A program made the translations under genes and the position numbers. A stretch of 40,012 nt of DNA from the NCBI GenBank assembly GCA_035551355.1, contig DASZNF010000045.1, positions 1 through 40,012 of the forward strand. The letters run 5' to 3'. The notes beneath the pieces were generated by a model. That model saw only the letters and a list, made by a program, of their open reading frames with translations, did not search any database and was not told the origin of the DNA. Below, piece after piece: positions 8,608 to 16,500 of the stretch. The first letter of the stretch is position 1; every line of letters starts with the position of its first letter. The DNA comes from DATATV01 sp035551355. Lineage in GTDB: Bacteria; Actinomycetota; Actinomycetes; Mycobacteriales; Pseudonocardiaceae.

Positions 8608-8715
8608 TGCCGTGCCGCGCCATGCCGTGTCGCGACCTGTTGTGCCGCGAGCTGTTGTGCGGCGCCGACCCTGTTCGCTTAGAGCGCAATTTTCAGCTGA
8701 GGCGGGTGCTGGCGA

Positions 8716-8901
8716 TCACCAGAAGTCGATGGGGAGCTTGCCCTCGATGTCCCGGACGTGGGCGCGGGCGCAACCCGGGCACAGCCACACCAACTCGCCG
8801 CTGATGCGCTCGGCCGACCAGGCGAGGGCTTCGGCCGGCGAGGCACTGGGATCGCGTCGTTTTGAGCACCGAACGCACCGCACATCAGCTTCGTCGACCA
8901 C
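8716..8901 (-). CDS. Small CxxC protein, conserved in actinobacteria
   Basis: A 61-residue cytoplasmic protein with two C-x2-C pairs (VRCVRC and WLCPGC) likely to bind zinc, and a conserved C-terminus around HVRDIEGKLPIDFW. I recognise this tail (...CARxHVRxIEGKL...W) as an uncharacterised actinobacterial family. GTG 8901 is chosen because a TACTGT hexamer (8908-8913 on the opposite strand) lies exactly six bases upstream, as expected for a leaderless mRNA; there is no ribosome binding site. The frame is open further upstream to 8955. It is downstream of the ABC1-kinase gene on the same strand, separated by the repeat region. Confidence 0.65.
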   Translation of the reverse strand: MVDEADVRCVRCSKRRDPSASPAEALAWSAERISGELVWLCPGCARAHVRDIEGKLPIDFW

Positions 8902-9060
8902 GACGCGACAGTACGCTCGCGCACTCGGCCCGGCGCGCCGAATTCGCCGCGACACCCGGGCGATTCCGCCAGCTCACAAGCATTCCAGCCGCATACGGTC
9001 CACGGTCGGCGCCCGCCGAGCAGCTGCCGCGCCGCGTCGATGCGGCTGCGGTTCGGCTGA

Positions 9061-9231
9061 GTCGCCGCGTCGGCCGGGCGGTCGCGTCGGCCGGGCGTCG
9101 CGTCAGGCGGGCGGTCGCGTCAGGCGGGCCGTCGCGTCAGCCGGGCCGCTATGCCAGCTGTGCCGTCGCGTCAGCCGAGCTGCCGTTTCGGTCCGGCCGT
9201 GGTTCGGCCGGGCGGTCGCGTCAGCCGCCGC
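9061..9231. repeat. Degenerate 17-bp tandem repeats
   Basis: About nine head-to-tail units of roughly 17 bases with consensus GTCGCGTCAGSCGGGCC. The clearest units are at 9097, 9114, 9131 and 9165; units at 9148 and 9182 are degenerate. Because 17 is not a multiple of three, the tract is not coding. It fills most of the 420-base gap (8902-9321) between the small CxxC gene and the ABC1-kinase gene; nothing else is visible there. Confidence 0.75.
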
Positions 9232-9321
9232 CGGTTGGGCTGAATCGCTGATCCCGCCGGTCTCGGTGAACTCGCGATCTCGGCGAACCGCCGGGATCCG
9301 GTCAGGCGCCGGGACACGCGA

Positions 9322-10641
9322 TCAGTCGGCGAAACCGGGTTGCCATTTCTCCACGATCTCCCGGACCCGGACCTCGGCGTCGAGTTGGCACAGGATTCCG
9401 GTGGCACCCAGGGTCACCCGGTGCACCAGCAGGTACTGCGGCGGCAGGTTGAACGACCGGCCGGTGCGGAATTCCTGGTTGCGCGCGTCGCCGACCCGGC
9501 CGGCCTGGCGTTGCAGCCAGCGCCGGGTGAAGTGGAACCGCTCCTTGCTCAGCGGCTCGGTGAACGGTGCCAGGTAGTCCAGCACGTCCTGCGCGGTCAG
9601 CTCGGTGCCCGACCGCACGAAGTGCTCGTTGCGCAGCAGGTCGAGCAAATCGGCCGACCGGCCTTCCAGGGCGAGTCTGGTCATCACGCCCAGCGGCCGG
9701 GGCAGGCCCTCGGGCAGCCGCGCACACGCGCCGAAGTCGAGCACGGCCATCCGCCCGTCGTCGAGCACCATGAAGTTGCCCGGATGCGGGTCGGCGTGCA
9801 GCAGCCCGGTGCGGGCCGGCGCGGAGAAGTGGAACTCGGCCAGCAGTTGTCCGGCCTCGTTGCGCTCGGCCGCGGTGCCCTCGCGGATGATCCGGGCCAG
9901 CGGGGTGCCGGTGAACCACTCGGTGACCATCACCTTCGGCGCGCTGGCCACCACCCGGGGCACCACGATCCGCGCCTGCGGGTCCCCCGGATCGAACACC
10001 TCGGCGAAGACCCGTTCGTTGTCGGCTTCGGCCCGGTAGTCCAGTTCCTCGACCATCCGGTCGCGCAGCTCGGCCAGCAGCGGTTTGACGTCCGCGCCGG
10101 GCACGAGGGCCTGGAACAGCCGGCTGAACCGCTGCAACTGCCGCAGGTCGGCCAGCAGCGCCTCGTCGGCGCCCGGGTACTGCACCTTGACCGCGACCTC
10201 GCGACCGTCGTGCCACACCGCCCGGTGGACCTGGCCGATGCTGGCCGAGGCCGCGGGCTCGTCGTCGAACTCGGCGAAGCGTTTGCGCCAGCCCGCGCCG
10301 AGCTGCTCGGCCAGCACCCGGTGCACCGTCCGGGCCGGCATCGGCGGCGCGGCGGTCTGCAGCTTGGTCAGCGCCTCCCGGTAGGGCTCGGCCAGCTCGT
10401 CCGGCACCGCGGCCTCGAACACGCTCAGGGCTTGGCCGAACTTCATCGCCCCGCCCTTGAGCTGCCCGAGCACGGCGAACACCTGCTCGGCGGTCTTGGC
10501 CGAGATGTCGGCGCTGATGTCCGCCGCGTTCTGCCCGGCCAGCCGCCTGCCCCAGCCGCCGACCATCCGGCCGGCCACCCCCAACGGCAGGCTGGCGAGC
10601 TTGGCCGTCCTGGCCACCGCCTTGCGCGGGATGTCGGTCAT
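9322..10641 (-). CDS. ABC1/UbiB (AarF) family atypical kinase
   Basis: A 439-residue member of the ABC1/ADCK/UbiB family of atypical protein-kinase-like ATPases, often linked to isoprenoid lipid or quinone metabolism. The family signatures run in order: KxGQ in GGAMKFGQALSVFE, the A-rich loop in SASIGQVHRA, the ATP-binding Lys in EVAVKVQYPG, EELDYRAEADNERVF, and the catalytic HADPHPGNFMVLDDG and AVLDFGA. ATG 10641 (MTDIPRKAVARTAKLASLP) matches the N-terminus I recall for mycobacterial Rv3197. The frame is open to a TTG at 10791, so a 50-residue longer form cannot be excluded. It is co-oriented with the ThiF-like gene upstream. The substrate is unknown. Confidence 0.88.
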   Translation of the reverse strand: MTDIPRKAVARTAKLASLPLGVAGRMVGGWGRRLAGQNAADISADISAKTAEQVFAVLGQLKGGAMKFGQALSVFEAAVPDELAEPYREALTKLQTAAPPMPARTVHRVLAEQLGAGWRKRFAEFDDEPAASASIGQVHRAVWHDGREVAVKVQYPGADEALLADLRQLQRFSRLFQALVPGADVKPLLAELRDRMVEELDYRAEADNERVFAEVFDPGDPQARIVVPRVVASAPKVMVTEWFTGTPLARIIREGTAAERNEAGQLLAEFHFSAPARTGLLHADPHPGNFMVLDDGRMAVLDFGACARLPEGLPRPLGVMTRLALEGRSADLLDLLRNEHFVRSGTELTAQDVLDYLAPFTEPLSKERFHFTRRWLQRQAGRVGDARNQEFRTGRSFNLPPQYLLVHRVTLGATGILCQLDAEVRVREIVEKWQPGFAD

Positions 10642-10818
10642 CGTCGGGTCACCGTCCACGGCCCGGTCACCGCCCAGCGCGCGCTCGTCGCCCGCGGTTC
10701 GGCCTGCCTGTCGGTCACTGGCCTCCTTGTTGAGGTCGATGGGTGCTGCGGTGGACTCGTCGATGGGCGTGCGCCGGAACTCACTACTCAATATTGGCCT
10801 GTTTCATTGGACATCGGA

Positions 10819-10863
10819 TCATCCTCCTGGCGGCTTTCGGGGTACGTTCGTCGACTTACGCAT
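10819..10863 (-). CDS. Possible 14-codon leader peptide ORF
   Basis: An ATG at 10863 with GAGGGAG about eight bases upstream encodes MRKSTNVPRKPPGG and stops at 10819. It begins five bases after the ThiF-like stop codon. An AGGAGG formed by its last codons precedes a second tiny frame (10788-10814, MSNETGQY). Both lie between two co-directional genes. They may be a translated leader for the ABC1-kinase gene, or chance. The only support is the good ribosome binding sites. Confidence 0.3.
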   Translation of the reverse strand: MRKSTNVPRKPPGG

Positions 10864-10868
10864 CGCGG

Positions 10869-12338
10869 CTACTCCCTCGATGATGCGGGTTCGCGCGACG
10901 CGCGGCAGTCGCAGCGCGGGTGGACGGCGATGGGCACCCGCCGGGATTCGCCGGTGAACGGGTCCAGCTCCAGCGCCGCGTCGTGGGTCGGCAGCCGGGC
11001 CGATTCGGGCAGCTCAGCGCCGGTTTCCGGCGGTGGGTGCAGCGCCCGCAGCACCTGGCCGGCAGCGAACGCCGCGACCGCCTGCACGCTGGCCAGATCG
11101 CCCGGCCGGCTGCGCCCGACGAGCTGGGCGGCGACCAGCGGCCAGCAGCCGTCGACATCCGTGGCGTGCAGATCCGCGCAGCGCAGGCAGCTGGTGTGGC
11201 CGGGCAGGACCAGCGGGCCGACCACCCCGATGCCCTCCGACGCCCGGGCCAGCAGGTGCGGAACGCCTTCGGTGACCAGGCTCGCGGTGAGCGCCGGATC
11301 GGGGACGGCGAGGTCGGCCAGCACCACCAGATCGGGCCGGAGGTGTGGGGGCAGCGGGCCGGTGCGGGCCTCGGAGGCGGCCCGGCGGATCGCCGCGGCG
11401 GCCGCGTCGGCGCGGGGCAGGCCGATGTCGGCGTCGAGGTAGCCACAGCCGGTGTCCTGGGGCCCGACCGTGCCCTCGGTGACCAGGTGCACCCAGCCGA
11501 TTCCGGCCGCGGCCAGCAGTGCGGCCACCGCCACCGCGACCCGGCCGGTGCCGTGCACGACGACGCGGGCCTGTCTTCGGGCCGCGGCCGGATCGGAACG
11601 GACGGGTGCCCAGGGGTTGGCCAGGGCGTGGGTCATGGCGGCGAGAGCCGTTTCGGACGGGGTGGCCTCGATCGATGGCCCGGGTGTGGCCTGAGGCCGT
11701 GGCGGTGCCTGGGGTGGAGCGGTGGCCTCCGGCGGCGCGACTGGTTCCGGCGGTGTGACTTGTGGGCCGGCGACGGGTTGCCGGCCGGGTGCGGTCGTTT
11801 CAGTGGGTGTGGGGGAGTGGGCGGTGAGCAGGGGCAGACCGCGCAGGTGCCAGGTGGTGCGGTCGGCGGCGATGCGGGCGGGGTGGCCGGGGATCGGATC
11901 GGGGTCGGTGAGCAGGCCCAGGGCGGCCAGGCCGGTGAGGATGTCGTGCAGCTGTGGGTGGTCGGGGCCGGCACGGGCGAAGAGTTCGTCGACGGTGTGG
12001 CGGCCGGACAGGTCTTCCAGGACGGGAACCAGGGAATCGGGCACGCCGCTGATGACCAGGGCGTGCCGGTGATCGGTGCCGATCTGGATCTCGCCGGGCA
12101 TGCGGCGCAGCACCGGCAGGCCGAACAGCAGCCGGGGGCGCCGGGGCAGGGCTGGGTCGAGCGCGCTCGGCCCAGAGGTGGGCGGGGCGCCGGCGAAGGA
12201 GGATTCAGGTGACCTGGCGGGCGGGCCCGCGGCGGGCTGGCGGGCGTCGGCGGGTGGATTGGGCTGCGGTGACCTGGCGGGCCGGGTCGCGGTCGATTGG
12301 GTGGTCAGGGGCTTGGCGGGCAAGATCGTTGCGGTCAT
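10869..12338 (-). CDS. ThiF/TOMM leader-peptide-recognition-like protein
   Basis: A 489-residue protein resembling the E1-like / TOMM precursor-recognition family that presents peptides to YcaO-type enzymes. Residues 1-65 and about 185-225 are Pro/Ala-rich linkers. Between them is a winged-helix-like region (DLSGRHTVDELFARAG, then HDILTGLAALGLLTD). The C-terminal half has a Rossmann-like start (ARVVVHGTGRVAVAVAALLAAAGIGWV), a metal-binding-like CLRCADLH and a late CDC near the end. The Gly-rich nucleotide loop is poorly kept, so adenylation is doubtful. ATG 12338 (MTATILPAKPL) is preferred over TTG 12350. No YcaO gene or precursor is visible. Homologues stand at this place (Rv3196-like) in the conserved whiB7-UPF0182 block. 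Confidence 0.65.
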   Translation of the reverse strand: MTATILPAKPLTTQSTATRPARSPQPNPPADARQPAAGPPARSPESSFAGAPPTSGPSALDPALPRRPRLLFGLPVLRRMPGEIQIGTDHRHALVISGVPDSLVPVLEDLSGRHTVDELFARAGPDHPQLHDILTGLAALGLLTDPDPIPGHPARIAADRTTWHLRGLPLLTAHSPTPTETTAPGRQPVAGPQVTPPEPVAPPEATAPPQAPPRPQATPGPSIEATPSETALAAMTHALANPWAPVRSDPAAARRQARVVVHGTGRVAVAVAALLAAAGIGWVHLVTEGTVGPQDTGCGYLDADIGLPRADAAAAAIRRAASEARTGPLPPHLRPDLVVLADLAVPDPALTASLVTEGVPHLLARASEGIGVVGPLVLPGHTSCLRCADLHATDVDGCWPLVAAQLVGRSRPGDLASVQAVAAFAAGQVLRALHPPPETGAELPESARLPTHDAALELDPFTGESRRVPIAVHPRCDCRASREPASSRE

Positions 12339-12528
12339 GAGGCGAGTCAATCAGGGATGTGCGTCTCGCCGTTTGGTCCATCCACAGGCCGGCGAAGTTG
12401 TGCACAGATCACGATCGTGTGATTGACACGGCGCTGAGGTGCGGATTTTCGAAGATCGACCATCGTGCGGTATTGGTCACAACCAAAGGGTCGTCCTTTT
12501 CGTCGCCCTTTGGCCGTACCGTGAAGCC

Positions 12529-13062
12529 GTGGCCGAACCAAGCGTTGAGGTGCGGCGCAGCCGGCGACGGAGTCGCACGGTCAGCGCCTATCGCGAGGGG
12601 GACACGGTTGTGGTCCTCCTACCGGCGCGGATGACTCGTGCCGAGGAACAGCATTGGGTGGCTGAGATGCTCGCCCGCCTGCAGCGTAGTGAAACCCGCC
12701 GACGCTCCCCGGCCCGAACGTCCGACACCGCCCTGCTCGCCCGCTGCCGCCAGCTCTCCGCCCGCCATCTGCGCGGCAAGGCCGACCCGGCCAGCGTCCG
12801 CTGGGTCCCGCCCATGCGCACCCGCTGGGCCTCCTGCACCCCCTCCGACGGCACCATCCGGGTCAGCGACCGGCTCCGGGACGTGCCCTCCTGGGTGCTG
12901 GACTACGTGCTGGTCCACGAGTTGGCGCACCTGCTCGTCCCCGGCCACGGCGCGGACTTCTGGGCACTGGTCCGCGGCTACCCGCGCACCGAACGGGCCA
13001 TCGGCTACCTGGAGGGCCTGTCCGCGGCCGCGGGCTGGGGCATCGACTCCGACGAGACCTGA
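12529..13062 (+). CDS. YgjP/DUF45-type metallopeptidase
   Basis: A 177-residue cytoplasmic protein of the YgjP-like (DUF45, M48-related) family. The zinc motif is VLVHELAHLLVPGHGADFWALV, where H-E-x-x-H is followed by a His and a downstream F-W. Upstream is the family motif RWVPPMRTRWASCTPSDGTIRVSDRL (residues about 90-115). No signal peptide or membrane segment is seen. GTG 12529 gives VAEPSVEVRRSRRRSRTVSAY, the usual N-terminus. A TACCGT hexamer at 12517-12522 lies exactly six bases before it and there is no ribosome binding site, suggesting a leaderless mRNA. The substrate is unknown. It is divergent from the ThiF-like gene and convergent with the DUF2342 gene. Confidence 0.85.
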   Translation: MAEPSVEVRRSRRRSRTVSAYREGDTVVVLLPARMTRAEEQHWVAEMLARLQRSETRRRSPARTSDTALLARCRQLSARHLRGKADPASVRWVPPMRTRWASCTPSDGTIRVSDRLRDVPSWVLDYVLVHELAHLLVPGHGADFWALVRGYPRTERAIGYLEGLSAAAGWGIDSDET

Positions 13063-13075
13063 CAACGGAATACGA

Positions 13076-13107
13076 GAACGGGGCCCCAGCGAGCTGAGGC
13101 CCCGTTC
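13076..13107. terminator. Bidirectional terminator between convergent genes
   Basis: A perfect 10-bp stem (GAACGGGGCC at 13076-13085 with 13098-13107) around a 12-base loop lies between the YgjP-type stop (13062) and the DUF2342 stop (13118). Confidence 0.75.
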
Positions 13108-13117
13108 CGCACAGCGG

Positions 13118-14521
13118 TCACTTCTTGTCGTCGTCCTCGGCGGTGTCGTCGTCTTCGGCGGCCGGGCCCTCGTCGGAGCCGGGCTCCGACTCGCTCGAGC
13201 CGGCTTCCTTGGCCCGTTTGGCCTGCTCGGCCCGCTCCAGCGCGGCGATCGGGTCGTCCAGATCGTCGGTGTCCACCCGGCCGACCCGGTCGGCGAAGTC
13301 CAGCGGCTCGTCCAGGTCCTCGGCGGTGGGCACCAGGTCCGGGTGCGACCACACGTCGTCCCGGGCGGTGACGCCGTGCCGGTCGCCGACGATCTTCCAC
13401 AGGTTGGCCGCGTCCCGCAGCCGCTTCGGGCGCAGCTCCAGTCCGACCAGAGTGGCGAAGGTCTGCTCGGCGGGACCACCGCTGGCCCGGCGCCGCCGCA
13501 GCGTCTCGCGCAATGCCTCGGCGCCCGGCAGGCGCTCGCCCACCGCCTCCGCGACCACCACGTCGACCCAGCCCTCGACCAGGGCCAACAGCGTTTCCAG
13601 TCGAGTCAGCGCGGCCTGTTGCTGCGGGGTGTTCTTCGGCTCGAGCAGCCCGGAGGACATGGCTTCCTCGATGGACTGCGGGTTGGCCGGGTCCACCTGG
13701 GTGGCCAGTTGCTCCAGCGCCGAGGTGTCCACGGTGATGCCGTGCGCGAACTCCTCCACCGTGGCCAGCAGCCGCTGCCGCAGCCACGGCACATGCGTGA
13801 ACAACCGGTGCAGCGCTGCCTCGCGCGCGGCCAGGAACACGATCACCTCGCTGGCCGGGCGCTCCAGCCCCGAGGTGAACTCCTCGATGTTCGCCGGCAG
13901 CAGAGCGGCCACGCCCTCCGGCCCCAGCGGCAGCCCGATCTCGGTGGAGGCCAGCACCTCCTTGCCCAGCTGCGCCAACGCGTTGCCCAGCTGCGAGCCG
14001 AACGCCATGCCGCCCATCTGTCCGACCATGGACAGCAGCGGCCCGGCCGCTTCCTTGGCCTCCGCGGGCAGTGCTTCCACCCAGGCGCCGGACACCCGTC
14101 GAGCCACCGGGTCGCACAGCCGCTGCCAGGTCGACAGCGTGCGCTCCACCCAGTCGCGCGCCGACCACGCCTCGGCCCGGGTGGCACCCGTGGGCAGGCT
14201 GGTCACCGGGTCCAGCCACAGCTCGGCCAGCCGCACCGCGTCGCCGACCGCCTTGGTCTGTTCGCTGGTGGCTGACGCGATCCCGGTGAGCTGCTGCACC
14301 GCGATCTGCTTGGCCAGGTCATAGTTCACCGGCCCAGCGCCGGAACCACCCGACTGGCTGAGCATCTGGCCCAGCTGGCTGAGCATCTGACCGAGTTGAT
14401 TGAAGTCGAATTCGCTCCCCGGCCCTCCCAACGGGCCGGGATTCCCCGGACCACCGGGGTTGTTCTCGCCGTGCCCGTCGTCGGGGTCCTGGGAGCTGAA
14501 CCCGAACGGCAGATTGGTCAT
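13118..14521 (-). CDS. DUF2342 zincin-like protein
   Basis: A 467-residue protein of the DUF2342 family, annotated as zinc-dependent metalloproteases on structural grounds. The N-terminus is low in complexity (Gly/Pro/Asn, then a repeated LGQMLSQ). The core has QMGGMAFGSQLGNALAQLG and EVLASTEIGLPLGPEGVAALLPANIEEF. The segment FLAAREAALHRLFTHVPWLRQRL contains His residues of the presumed active-site region, but no textbook HExxH is present. The acidic C-terminal tail (about 40 residues of Glu, Asp and Ser) is typical. ATG 14521 is preceded at six bases by TACGGT, so it is probably leaderless. The neighbours match the Rv3195 position. Confidence 0.85.
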   Translation of the reverse strand: MTNLPFGFSSQDPDDGHGENNPGGPGNPGPLGGPGSEFDFNQLGQMLSQLGQMLSQSGGSGAGPVNYDLAKQIAVQQLTGIASATSEQTKAVGDAVRLAELWLDPVTSLPTGATRAEAWSARDWVERTLSTWQRLCDPVARRVSGAWVEALPAEAKEAAGPLLSMVGQMGGMAFGSQLGNALAQLGKEVLASTEIGLPLGPEGVAALLPANIEEFTSGLERPASEVIVFLAAREAALHRLFTHVPWLRQRLLATVEEFAHGITVDTSALEQLATQVDPANPQSIEEAMSSGLLEPKNTPQQQAALTRLETLLALVEGWVDVVVAEAVGERLPGAEALRETLRRRRASGGPAEQTFATLVGLELRPKRLRDAANLWKIVGDRHGVTARDDVWSHPDLVPTAEDLDEPLDFADRVGRVDTDDLDDPIAALERAEQAKRAKEAGSSESEPGSDEGPAAEDDDTAEDDDKK

Positions 14522-14647
14522 ACGTCCACCGTACGCGGGACGGGAAGCTGTTCGCTGAGGGCGTCATGCCCTACGTGATCGTCTCGTGACCCGCCGACCG
14601 GCCGGTTCACGATAAGTCGACGCAGCCAGGCCGTACGCTGTCGCTCC

Positions 14648-15787
14648 GTGAACGCACGCGGTGAATCCGAGACCGATCCGGACGTTGCGGCCCAGCCCGC
14701 ACCCGAGGCCCCGGTCCCGCCCGCGCAGGAATCCTCGTCGCCGCCCCCGCGCCGTCGCGGCCTGTCCCGCCGGGGCTGGACCCTGGTGTGCAGTTTCGTG
14801 CTACTGGTGGTGTTCGGCCTGATCGGCGGCCTGGTGCAGGTGCCCTACGTGGCGCTGGGCCCCGGCCCGACCTTCGACACGCTGGGCGCCGACGACACGG
14901 GCGCGACCATCGTGAGCATCAGCGGGCACCAGACCTACCCGACCAACGGGCAGCTGCGCATGGTCACCGTGTCCCTGCAGGACCAGGTCACCCTGTTCGA
15001 CGCGCTGGGCCTGTGGATGAGCGGCCGCTACCAGCTGGCCCCGCGCGAGGAGTACTACACGCCGGGCGAGTCCGAGCAGCAGGTCGACCAGCAGAACGTC
15101 GAGGAGTTCCAGGAGTCGCAGAGCAACGCCGAGGTCTCCGCGATGCGCTACCTGAAGTACCCGATCGAGGTACTCGCCCAGACGGTGGTCAAGGGCAGCG
15201 CCGCGGACGGCAACATCAAGCCCGGCGACCAGCTGATCGTGGTCAACGGCAAACAGATCAACAGCACCGAGGACGTCACCGACGCGCTGGCCGACACGAA
15301 GCCGGGCCAGAACGTGGCGCTGACCGTGCGCACCGGCAGCCAGGCGGCGCGCAACCTGAACATCAAGCTGGGCAGCACGTCGGGCCGCAGCCAGGGCTTC
15401 CTCGGGGTCGCCCCGGGCGCCGAGGCGCAGATCCCGTTCAAGGTCGACATCGGCCTGCCCAACATCGGCGGGCCCTCAGCCGGGCTGATGTTCGCCCTGG
15501 CCGTGGTGGACAAGCTGACCCCGGGCGGGGTCAACGGCGGGATGTCGGTGGCCGGCACCGGGGAGATCGACGACCTGGGCCGGGTCAGCGAGATCGGCGG
15601 CATCCCGTTCAAGCTGGTGGCCGCCCGGGAGGCCGGCGCGACGGTGTTCCTCACCCCGGCCGACAACTGCGCCGAAGCCAAGGCCCACGCGCCCGCCGGG
15701 CTGCGGCTGGTCAAGGTGACCACGCTGAGCTCGGCCGTCCAGGAGCTGGCCGCGCTGCGCACGGGCCAGCCGGTCCCGGGCTGCTAG
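14648..15787 (+). CDS. PDZ domain Lon-type serine protease (YlbL family)
   Basis: A 379-residue membrane-anchored protease facing the cell exterior. Residues 1-40 are Pro-rich and basic, ending RRRGLSRRGW. One membrane segment follows (TLVCSFVLLVVFGLIGGLVQV). A PDZ domain sits around residues 180-240 (SAADGNIKPGDQLIVVNGKQI). The Lon (S16) domain holds the Ser-Lys dyad: Ser277 in IGGPSAGLMF and Lys322 in GIPFKLVAAREAG. This order matches Bacillus YlbL and mycobacterial Rv3194c. GTG 14648 is preceded by TACGCT with eight bases between and no ribosome binding site. Targets are unknown; the neighbouring UPF0182 membrane protein is a candidate only by position. Confidence 0.92.
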   Translation: MNARGESETDPDVAAQPAPEAPVPPAQESSSPPPRRRGLSRRGWTLVCSFVLLVVFGLIGGLVQVPYVALGPGPTFDTLGADDTGATIVSISGHQTYPTNGQLRMVTVSLQDQVTLFDALGLWMSGRYQLAPREEYYTPGESEQQVDQQNVEEFQESQSNAEVSAMRYLKYPIEVLAQTVVKGSAADGNIKPGDQLIVVNGKQINSTEDVTDALADTKPGQNVALTVRTGSQAARNLNIKLGSTSGRSQGFLGVAPGAEAQIPFKVDIGLPNIGGPSAGLMFALAVVDKLTPGGVNGGMSVAGTGEIDDLGRVSEIGGIPFKLVAAREAGATVFLTPADNCAEAKAHAPAGLRLVKVTTLSSAVQELAALRTGQPVPGC

Positions 15788-15793
15788 CGAGAG

Positions 15794-16339
15794 CTACTCG
15801 GAGAGGGTTTCGCGCAGCGCCCGCACCAGGTTGGGCGCCAGTTCGGGGTGCTCGACCAGCTCGTCCGGGTGGTCGGCGTCGCCGCGCAGCCGTAGCACGC
15901 AGGCCGCCGATCCGTCCCGCAGCACGCCCGCGACCAGCCGGGCCTCCCGGTGCTGCGGGTGCTCCAGCGCGATGCGGCGCATCCGCTCGGTGTCCTGGGT
16001 CTCGTCCAGCGTCTGCTCGGCGTCCGGCGGCAGCACCACGATCTCCTGGACCACCGCGCAGCCGCTGACCACGTCCGGCCACACGATGCCGGCCAGCGCG
16101 TCGGCCAGGTCCTCGTCGGGCAGCGGGTCCTGGGCGATCGGGGTGAACGGGCTGGCCGGATCCAGCTGCTCACCCAGCTCGGGTTGCTGGGCCAGCAGAT
16201 CGGCGGTGGGGACCAGGGCGAACAGCTGCGGCGGCTGATCCCAGCCCGCGGCCGAGGCGAAGTCCTCGACCTCCCGGATGACCTGCGGCAATACGCCGGT
16301 TGGCGCGGCGGGCGATGGCGGGGTGCTCGAGTCGGACAT
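15794..16339 (-). CDS. PPA1357 family protein
   Basis: A 181-residue acidic cytoplasmic protein of the actinobacterial PPA1357 family, function unknown. Recognisable features are LPQVIREVEDFASAAGWDQPPQLFALVPT near the N-terminus, the central LADALAGIVWPDVVSGCAVVQEIVVLPP, and DGSAACVLRLRGD followed by a final PNLVRALRETL. I chose ATG 16339 (MSDSSTPP) over the in-frame ATG two codons upstream, because the hexamer GACGAT lies six bases before it and the family starts there. It is convergent with the PDZ protease gene (six bases between stop codons) and divergent from UPF0182. Confidence 0.85.
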   Translation of the reverse strand: MSDSSTPPSPAAPTGVLPQVIREVEDFASAAGWDQPPQLFALVPTADLLAQQPELGEQLDPASPFTPIAQDPLPDEDLADALAGIVWPDVVSGCAVVQEIVVLPPDAEQTLDETQDTERMRRIALEHPQHREARLVAGVLRDGSAACVLRLRGDADHPDELVEHPELAPNLVRALRETLSE

Positions 16340-16500
16340 GCGCACATCGTCGCATCACCGGCGGCACGCCACGCTGATCACCGGACCGGAGCGGGAACCG
16401 AACCCGCCGTCCGTACAGTTGTCAAGACGATGGCCGTCTGGGCGGAGACCGCCCGCCTGGAGGGCCGGTGTGCTGTCCCCCGACCCAGGAGCGTGTCCCA

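Noticed and set aside
9061..9231. CRISPR array
   Set aside because: The 17-base units are contiguous with no unique spacers, and no cas genes are present.
9340..11442. A 700-codon plus-strand frame opposite the ABC1-kinase and ThiF-like genes
   Set aside because: No domain or start site, and it covers two real genes on the other strand.
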